Source: Brachypodium distachyon
Taxonomy: Eukaryota > Streptophyta > Magnoliopsida > Poales > Poaceae
Direction: 5' to 3'
Length of the DNA: 64,000 nt
Assembly (NCBI RefSeq): GCF_000005505.3
Contig: NC_016131.3
Location: 56,219,355 to 56,283,354, forward strand
Part shown: positions 55,684 to 64,000 of the stretch, one piece after another
Numbering within the stretch: the first letter of the stretch is position 1
Layout of the letters: the number at the start of each line of letters is the position of its first letter
Notes under the pieces: model-generated
Told to the model about the DNA's origin: nothing
What the model saw: only the letters and a program-made list of their open reading frames with translations
The model's database searches: none
Program-made: the position numbers and the translations under genes

Positions 55684-56447
55684 AATTAGGTGTTTCACCA
55701 TCCTATTGTATTTTCTTGAATAAGTACATGTTATCGAATGAGTAAAATGAACCGCAGGTCCTAAAACTATTCGTGGTGTGTCGAATGAGTCCTAATTCTA
55801 TCAAAGTGCATGTTTGGATCCTAATTCTTTGTAAGTTGTTCACGTGTGGTCTGATTCGAGCCCAAACCGCCGCTGACTGGCCAGATGGCAAGTTGACCGC
55901 TGCCACATCGGCCAAGGTCGTTGGGCGGGAGTTTTCCCGCCGTTCCTGCGGTCTGGAATTGTGCAGAAACCCCCTTATAAAAAATAGAGACTGCAGCTGG
56001 CAAATTCTCTCTCCTTCTTCTCTTTCTTCTTCCCATTGCTTGAGCCGTCCGCGCCGCCGGCCCCCTTCAAAGCTCGCCTGAGGGGAAATACTAGAATCGC
56101 CCGCCGTGTCACCTCTGCTCCGGGTGGGCTCGGGAAAATCGGGGAAAGAACCGCGAAATGAGTAAAATGAAAAGGTTGGGCCTATTTGCAATTTCTAGCG
56201 ACCCGACATTTAGCCAGCCTGGCAGTCAACTTGCCACGTGGCTGGTCTCACCAGCGGCTCGGGCTCGAATACGACCACGCGTGAACAACTTACGAAGAAA
56301 TAGAGTCCAAATATGCACTTTGATAGAATTAGCACTCACTTGGCACACCTCGAATAGTTTTAGGATCCGCGGTGTATTTTATTCATTCGATAATTAGGTG
56401 TTTCGCCATCCTATTGTATTTTCTTGAATAAGTACATGTTATCGAAT
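55684..56447 (+). mobile_element. MULE-like long-TIR element, unit 3 copy
   Basis: Carries the same C variant as unit 2 (at about 56101). Flanking 56 bp repeats are 55684-55739 and 56392-56447. Confidence 0.65.
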
Positions 56448-58091
56448 TAGAGCTGGCGGTGCCACCCAGGCCAATGTCCAGCAGCAAGTCGAAGGCCATG
56501 CGGAGGTCCTAAAACATGAAGGTGGAGCCACTGTTGCAACAATGCGGCGGCGACAGGTGCTGTCGGTTGCTGCTACGCATAACATTGTTGTTGTGAAGGA
56601 TGACGATGAAGATAGGTCGGTCATGTGACCTATATAGGCCGATGATCTGAGATTCGTCAAAGGTGTTTTATCGTGTCTTTTAGACGAGTTCTGAGGTAAC
56701 ACCATAGCGATAGCTATATGAAGACTTTGTTGTCTTTTTAAGTTGTAGTACTAATATCTAAGATCTAAACTGTCTGCAAAGGCCGGAAGAATGTTCACCT
56801 TTTTCAGAAAAAAATCTACATAATGCATTTGGATCTCCCAAGTATAATTTTGGATATGTGCCTAATGCCGGTGACCTGAGTCGGGTTGTACCTCCATGTG
56901 AGACTGGAAAGAGATTAGAAAAAATAAATATGTGATATGGCCACCAAATTTAAGCGCAGTCTATACTCTTCATCAAAGTTTAAAAACACTTTACTGCAGC
57001 TTTATTATGTATTTTAATCCAATCATGAAGCTGAAAATTTGTCTCCGATGAACCTATAAACCCTAGCTAGACCTTAACTTGTCTCTGTTCTGCTTGATTT
57101 ATTTTTCTGCAAAATAGAGAAGGCATTTTGCTTGATGATTTGTTCGTTTCTTCGCTGAACCAATTGTGTTGGGACAGAACATAGTTTTTCCATTATTGAA
57201 ATGCCCACTGCGCGGCTGTTTAAAAATGATCTTGCTATGAGATCGAAATGAATTAAATTAGAGATCTCATTAAATTAAGCTGCATACTTCTCACGTGACG
57301 CGATGACAATTCAATGAGCGGGATTACGTGGCTCTGCTGAGCAGAAGCACCATCGCGTGCGCGGGGTTGATCCAATCTGCGATATGATCCAGACGCCACC
57401 TGCTGCATTTCAGTTTTTTTATTTCTACTGAGATTTGTCGGTTTGGTCAAATTACGCACGAGATTAGATCCCTGTATAGTACAGCATCTTGTAGGAGGAG
57501 TACATATTTTTGAGCACATGCAACGAAGCAACATAACGCATAATTGTTTTTTCTTTCGGGTACAGGTTGTGTTGGTACTTGGTAGGGAGAAACTGATTGG
57601 AAGGAGGGCGATTTCTCTCCCTCTAACTCTCCTCCTAACATATTTTGGCAGACAAGTAAAACCGTGCACAACCTGCATGGTTTATAGGCAAGGAGCAATG
57701 GAAATGCATTGTACTAAAATCAACCAAAATATGTATTAGACGGAGGCAGGAACTGGAGATGAGGGCGCGGGGGCGCTGCGGTGAGCATCAATTTTCTTAA
57801 ACCATTAGAAACTCACCGTGCGAATCAGGCGTTGTCGATTTTTGAGTTTGTTCCATGGAGGATGAGCATGCGCGGCGGAGAAGCAGGGGACCGAAGAGAA
57901 AACGATTCTCCTTCTGCCGAATTCTGATCTATCGGTCGGTTTGGCGAGTGCTCGGCTGACCGTCGATTCTCCTTCTGGCCCAACTGCCCAGCTATGCTGC
58001 TCTCTCTAGATGGGCTTGCTGCCTTGTTGCGCTTTAGAGTAGAGACGAATTAGAGTTGAGAATACTTAGAGGAGTCCAGGGGCTGGCTGCT

Positions 58092-58840
58092 TGGGTGAAA
58101 CAGGATCGGATTCGGACAGATAATGCTCGTACCATATCCTTACCATATTTTTTATCGCATTCGGTAGCGGTACGAATATGGGTTCGGACGCGGAAACGGA
58201 AACGGAATATAGCGGATTATGTCGGAAACGGAAACAGTGCGGCAGCGGATCGGAACTGAACAGGAAACGGACAATAATGGACGGATAATACCTTCAGGAC
58301 ATAGTCTCACACACGCAGTACATATCATGTAGTAGTACATTTTTAAGGGTCTAAAACTCACAATTTTTTAGAACACATAGTCTCATATTCAGCAACATGT
58401 GCCATCATGCAACAGTCAACATGCATTCACCAGAGCAGTAGACAAAGTAGACAAAATAAATACTAGCGGTTGGGATGGGAGAGAGAGAACGAGCCAGAGA
58501 GAACGAGAGAGAGAGACCGAGCGAGAGAGGCGGAGAGAGTTCCTTCCGGGGCTGTGTCTAGGATAGGGCTAGTAATTTAGTATATGGGCCTTAGGCCTTA
58601 GTCCATGACAGGAGCAGCCCAACTTTAGCCCTGCAGTATTTTTGATTAAAAAAACTAATAATATGCTAATATTTACTGCCGGATCATCCGATCCGAAATC
58701 CGGATAATCCGTTATCCGTTGGATTATGCTTATACAGTATCCGGTTGAGATATCCGATATCCGAATCCGGATCCGACCGGATAGACATTTTCTCTTCCCC
58801 CGTATCCTGTGCCGCCGGATCCGGATCCGGATTTAGCCGG
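58092..58840. mobile_element. Ac/Ds-like hAT element, unit 4 copy
   Basis: As in unit 2 but one base shorter in the interior (T-run at about 58638). It is the last copy; the tail after unit 4 has none. Confidence 0.72.
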
Positions 58841-59238
58841 TTTTATTAAGGTCTCACCCGGTTTTATCAAGGCTTCACAAAATACAGTTTTTGTCAAGAC
58901 TTCATTATTGTTTTATTGATGTTTTATTCTGGTTCCAATAAGATTTCACAAACTTCACAAAAAGGTACTTACAAAAAGCAACACTGGCATGAAAAATAAA
59001 AACTGAATTTAATGTAACAGAAATTACATAGTTGTGCTATTCATATTAATAGGCCAAGGGTACAAAGAGTGGTACAAATATATTCTCGTTGAGATTCTTA
59101 TTGGAATGAGGAAAGAGAAACTCGTTTCCAGAAATAACACGACACACTTGCTTGGATACGATTGATAGGATCCAAGTTTATTGAACATGAATTAGCAACA
59201 TGATCTCGGCCTTGGACATCTTGCATGCACATGCATGA

Positions 59239-59833
59239 TTAGGCTGCAACCGATGCAACGGCAGCCTCAGTCCCGTTACAAAGACTCACACATGCATCGA
59301 AGCAGAGTTCCACGTTCTCTTCGCCGCGAAAAACTGGTGCAAAATAGTGGACATTATATATCTATTGGACACACAAAAAAAATTACAGTTCTATATGACA
59401 GAAATTAAAATTAATGTAGAGGTATATATATATACCATGGTTCATGTTGTCACACACGGTAGAGCTACATCCGATGTTGCAGTACTTAATGGCATCTGAT
59501 TCACCTGCAATAGAAAATAACTGGCCGTCAATAACTTATTTGCAAGAGAAAATAAAAGAAGTGGGAAATGAAGACTGAGTTTTCTTTACGGGAGTCTGGG
59601 AGAAGATGCATAGAAGGATAGTCAGCTGGACATCTTTTGCCATCGATGTGTATACATCCACAAGTGCTTGCACAGGCTCCTTGGCTACCCCCAGCTTTAC
59701 GGCAGGCGTTGTAGCAGAGTCTTGACGACGTGTTTTTGCAGCAACTCTTTCCCTCTACTTGGACCTGCTCCAGAACTAGCCCCAGTATGAGGATACAAAT
59801 GATCACGCTCTTAAGACCATTGTTGCTTGCCAT
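59239..59833 (-). CDS. Leaf-type 8-cysteine thionin preproprotein (copy F, array unit 4)
   Basis: Exons 59833-59590, 59504-59436 and 59333-59239. Coding sequence and splice sites show no difference from C-E. It is the right-most thionin gene in the window. Confidence 0.94.
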
Positions 59834-59928
59834 GGCTGGCCGGCTGGTTTTTATGTCTACTTGTTTCGATGGCTGGCTGGTTTTGATGGCTAGCTTGGAT
59901 TGATGGATTGCCTGAGACTCGAGGCTCC

Positions 59929-59936
59929 TATTTATA
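59929..59936 (-). promoter_or_regulatory. TATA box of thionin F
   Basis: TATAAATA, 96 bases upstream of the start codon. Confidence 0.8.
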
Positions 59937-60543
59937 GAGAGATGATGGTGTGTGGATCGTACAATAGAGTGTTGTAGGCATGCGAATCTCTCTCTCTCTC
60001 TGTGTCTTTCTCTCCGTGTAAAACACCCTTTAACTATAATTAACATGTTTTGACATTACACAGTGACATGAGATATAATTTATGTCCTTGGAGTCCTAGC
60101 TAGCTGTTGGGAATCGATCTGGGTATTGTGGGGAGGTCAGGGCCTGCATGCCTAAGCACCGTGCGCACCCGCGATTCCACTCTACTTGATGTTAGATGGT
60201 GCTGGCCGTGTTGGCCGTGTTCTTATTATACGGGGTGGCAGCCGTGTTGGCCGCGTCGTTGCCCACCACGCGGAGCAGCGCCTACCCCGGTCCCACCATG
60301 ACATGCAACGTGATCCCTAATTAACCTACCTTAGGCCAAACCTAAACTTGTGCTTACTCTTGCGCTAATCTAATAAATTTTTACATTGATTACATGAATC
60401 ACGGACATGATGTTCGAGGAGCTGGCCTAATATGCAGGGCCACACGGGACTCTCAGATGTGGATTTGTTCTCAGAGCTTGAATGCGTGTATGTTGTACCG
60501 ATAACTACGGCCACCACGGCTGCCACATGTTAGGAAGAAAATT

Positions 60544-61307
60544 AATTAGGTGTTTCACCATCCTATTGTATTTTCTTGAATAAGTACATGTTATCGAATG
60601 AGTAAAATGAACCGCAGGTCCTAAAACTATTCGTGGTGTGTCGAATGAGTCCTAATTCTATCAAAGTGCATGTTTGGATCCTAATTCTTTGTAAGTTGTT
60701 CACGTGTGGTCTGATTCGAGCCCAAACCGCCGCTGACTGGCCAGATGGCAAGTTGACCGCTGCCACATCGGCCAAGGTCGTTGGGCGGGAGTTTTCCCGC
60801 CGTTCCTGCGGTCTGGAATTGTGCAGAAACCCCCTTATAAAAAATAGAGACTGCAGCTGGCAAATTCTCTCTCCTTCTTCTCTTTCTTCTTCCCATTGCT
60901 TGAGCCGTCCGCGCCGCCGGCCCCCTTCAAAGCTCGCCTGAGGGGAAATACTAGAATCGCCTGCCGTGTCACCTCTGCTCCGGGTGGGCTCGGGAAAATC
61001 GGGGAAAGAACCGCGAAATGAGTAAAATGAAAAGGTTGGGCCTATTTGCAATTTCTAGCGACCCGACATTTAGCCAGCCTGGCAGTCAACTTGCCACGTG
61101 GCTGGTCTCACCAGCGGCTCGGGCTCGAATACGACCACGCGTGAACAACTTACGAAGAAATAGAGTCCAAATATGCACTTTGATAGAATTAGCACTCACT
61201 TGGCACACCTCGAATAGTTTTAGGATCCGCGGTGTATTTTATTCATTCGATAATTAGGTGTTTCGCCATCCTATTGTATTTTCTTGAATAAGTACATGTT
61301 ATCGAAT
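60544..61307 (+). mobile_element. MULE-like long-TIR element, unit 4 copy
   Basis: Has the T variant (GAATCGCCTGCC) as in unit 1. Flanking 56 bp repeats are 60544-60599 and 61252-61307. Confidence 0.65.
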
Positions 61308-62695
61308 TAGAGCTGGCGGTGCCACCCAGGCCAATGTCCAGCAGCAAGTCGAAGGCCATGCGGAGGTCCTAAAACATGAAGGTGGAGCCACTGTTGCAAC
61401 AATGCGGCGGCGACAGGTGCTGTCGGTTGCTGCTACGCATAACATTGTTGTTGTGAAGGATGACGATGAAGATAGGTCGGTCATGTGACCTATATAGGCC
61501 GATGATCTGAGATTCGTCAAAGGTGTTTTATCGTGTCTTTTAGACGAGTTCTGAGGTAACACCATAGCGATAGCTATATGAAGACTTTGTTGTCTTTTTA
61601 AGTTGTAGTACTAATATCTAAGATCTAAACTGTCTGCAAAGGCCGGAAGAATGTTCACCTTTTTCAGAAAAAAATCTACATAATGCATTTGGATCTCCCA
61701 AGTATAATTTTGGATATGTGCCTAATGCCGGTGACCTGAGTCGGGTTGTACCTCCATGTGAGACTGGAAAGAGATTAGAAAAAATAAATATGTGATATGG
61801 CCACCAAATTTAAGCGCAGTCTATACTCTTCATCAAAGTTTAAAAACACTTTACTGCAGCTTTATTATGTATTTTAATCCAATCATGAAGCTGAAAATTT
61901 GTCTCCGATGAACCTATAAACCCTAGCTAGACCTTAACTTGTCTCTGTTCTGCTTGATTTATTTTTCTGCAAAATAGAGAAGGCATTTTGCTTGATGATT
62001 TGTTCGTTTCTTCGCTGAACCAATTGTGTTGGGACAGAACATAGTTTTTCCATTATTGAAATGCCCACTGCGCGGCTGTTTAAAAATGATCTTGCTATGA
62101 GATCGAAATGAATTAAATTAGAGATCTCATTAAATTAAGCTGCATACTTCTCACGTGACGCGATGACAATTCAATGAGCGGGATTACGTGGCTCTGCTGA
62201 GCAGAAGCACCATCGCGTGCGCGGGGTTGATCCAATCTGCGATATGATCCAGACGCCACCTGCTGCATTTCAGTTTTTTTATTTCTACTGAGATTTGTCG
62301 GTTTGGTCAAATTACGCACGAGATTAGATCCCTGTATAGTACAGCATCTTGTAGGAGGAGTACATATTTTTGAGCACATGCAACGAAGCAACATAACGCA
62401 TAATTGTTTTTTCTTTCGGGTACAGGTTGTGTTGGTACTTGGTAGGGAGAAACTGATTGGAAGGAGGGCGATTTCTCTCCCTCTAACTCTCCTCCTAACA
62501 TATTTTGGCAGACAAGTAAAACCGTGCACAACCTGCATGGTTTATAGGCAAGGAGCAATGGAAATGCATTGTACTAAAATCAACCAAAATATGTATTAGA
62601 CGGAGGCAGGAACTGGAGATGAGGGCGCGGGGGCGCTGCGGTGAGCATCAATTTTCTTAAACCATTAGAAACTCACCGTGCGAATCAGGCGTTGT

Positions 62696-64000
62696 CGATT
62701 TTTGAGTTTGTTCCGATGGAGGATGAGCATGCGCGGCGGAGAAGCAGGGGACCGAAGAGAAAACGATTCTCCTTCTGCCGAATTCTGATCTATCGATCGG
62801 TTTGGCGAGTGCTCGGCTGCCTGTGGAATCTCCTTCTGGCCCAACTGCCCAGCTATGCTGCTCTCTCTAGATGGGCTTGCTGCCTTGTTGCGCTTTAGAG
62901 TAGATACGAATTAGAGTAGAGAATACCTAGAGGAGGCCAGGGGCTGGCTGCTCAGGCCGCTACGGGCCAACGCCCAGAGGCCTGGGAGGCGATTTGCCTT
63001 GGGCTTATAGTTTGTTATTGCTAAACTGTACTAAGCTGAACTTATTTTTTTTTTCGGGGGGGGGGGGGGGGGGCAGGATGTCGCCCTGCTCATCGCCCCT
63101 AAATCCTTCGCCGTTTGTATATGAAAGCACACTATACATATTTTCAAATACTTCTCACATTGTTTGTATTGTCCATAAGACTTCAGAAAGCCAGATTTTA
63201 AGGTGAATATCATACTCTAGGATGATAAATGCACCTAAGCTCATGGTCATCAATAAAATCCAATTTAGTTGCACTAAAACAAAACTGAGTTTAAAGTAAC
63301 ATAATCATGTAACACATGAAAACATGCATGTGTTAAGAGATTAAAACTGCAGTAACACATCATATGTGTTGCAAGGTAGATAGTAACAAATACTAGAGAA
63401 GATCCAAAAATGTGTTACTACGACATTTATATAGTAACATACAATTTTGTGTAACACATAATCATGTGTTGGTGTATAATGTTACGTGCTATGTAAATCA
63501 AGGGAGAAAACTAGAATAGTTGTAAGTCAATGTCATTCATAGGTGAAAAGTTATATATGGATGCAAATTGCTAATTATTTAATACATCTTAATTCACAAT
63601 ATGCTCAAACCAAGAACTTTCACACATAATATATTACTAATTCGTTAACCCACTTTAATGAGATGCAAATGTGGTTCTTAAATTACTAATCTCTTTTGCT
63701 TTCAAAATAATTAGAATCTAGTATTTTCTCATAATCCATATATGCTAGGCCCGCCGAGGTACAAAAAGAAGCATGCACAACTCAGAATCGAACCACTTCT
63801 TGTGTATCTAACTTCGGATATCTGGGCCACTTTGGTTCCGGATGAAGCACGCAGGGCCGAAGCAAGGAAAGCCTACGGGATCTGGCATGGCGCAAGGCTG
63901 ATGTGGTAGGCACCAAGAATATCGCATCCATGTCTTACAAAAACCCTGACCTGACATAGTGTTGCGGTATTAAAATATAACATTGGCTATCGCCCATGGA
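62696..64000. other. Array end: older-type unit tail, no gene
   Basis: Starts like another unit (CGATTTTTGAGTTTGTTCC) but then has TTCCGATGGAGG and CTATCGATCGG, forms shared with locus B and not with the internal units, and no hAT element. A pure G run of 18 follows T-rich sequence at 63056-63073. From about 63120 to the end it matches 31485-32350 of locus B. No coding sequence supported. Confidence 0.75.

Larger units (their letters stand above)
52975..57835. repeat. Thionin tandem unit 3 (4861 bp)
   Basis: Shares both diagnostic variants with unit 2. Private differences: CCGAATCCAGATCC at about 53905 (others CCGGATCC) and CTCGTGTCCAG at about 54262 (units 1, 2 and 4 have CGTTTCCAG; locus B also has the GTGTCCAG form). 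Confidence 0.95.
57836..62695. repeat. Thionin tandem unit 4 (4860 bp)
   Basis: Has the unit 1 form at both diagnostic sites (GCAGTATTTTTG and GAATCGCCTGCC) but the unit 2/3 form at the hAT left end (GTGAAACAGG). It is the last complete unit; after 62714 the sequence changes to the older, B-like tail. Confidence 0.95.

Overview
This window is eukaryotic nuclear DNA from a grass (Poaceae). Evidence: intron-containing 8-cysteine thionin genes of the cereal leaf-thionin type, and Stowaway, CACTA, Mutator-like, Ac/Ds-like hAT, copia and chromodomain gypsy elements typical of grass genomes. The species cannot be named from sequence alone. No bacterial-style operons, CRISPR arrays, rRNA or tRNA genes were seen.

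Layout. 0-4.1 kb (minus strand): a fragment resembling the WAK-associated domain, then a decayed copy of a NASP/SIM3-type histone chaperone gene with a small CACTA element in its first intron. 4.5-5.6 kb: a diverged tandem repeat of about 340 bp. 5.9-13.4 kb: a large decayed CACTA transposon holding remnants of both CACTA genes, two long hairpins, a palindrome-rich array and a GCCGGCAAAG subterminal array. 13.6-13.8 kb: two exons of a vacuolar Na+/H+ antiporter (NHX) gene. 14.9-16.6 kb: a CACTA end inserted in a copia gag remnant with its LTR. 17.4-18.0 kb: thionin gene A. 20.3-21.3 kb: GC-rich unrecognised DNA. 21.7-24.3 kb: a 5'-truncated CACTA element between long direct repeats. 24.3-28.0 kb: mostly unrecognised. 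28.3-28.9 kb: thionin gene B, followed by CACTA and MULE miniature elements. 34.3-43.2 kb: a Tekay/Del-like chromodomain gypsy retrotransposon with an extra ORF before gag and its reverse-transcriptase core missing.

43.25-62.7 kb: four head-to-tail, nearly identical 4860-4861 bp units. Each carries one intact thionin gene (C-F) on the minus strand, one Ac/Ds-like element at the unit junction and one MULE-like long-TIR element. The window ends in an older-type copy of the unit's flanking DNA.

Biology. Six complete three-exon thionin genes encode 135-residue preproproteins (signal peptide, 45-residue 8-Cys thionin, acidic Cys-rich propeptide). Three grades are visible: B (mature peptide differs at 9 of 45 positions), A, and the amplified set C-F (identical to one another, mature peptide identical to A). 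Indel markers allow a model: an older dispersed duplication gave A and B, then unequal crossing-over between two flanking paralogous segments sharing about 19 bp at the breakpoint amplified one gene to four. Most other DNA here is transposon. The repeat-rich context, and the chance of assembly error in a near-identical array, should be kept in mind.
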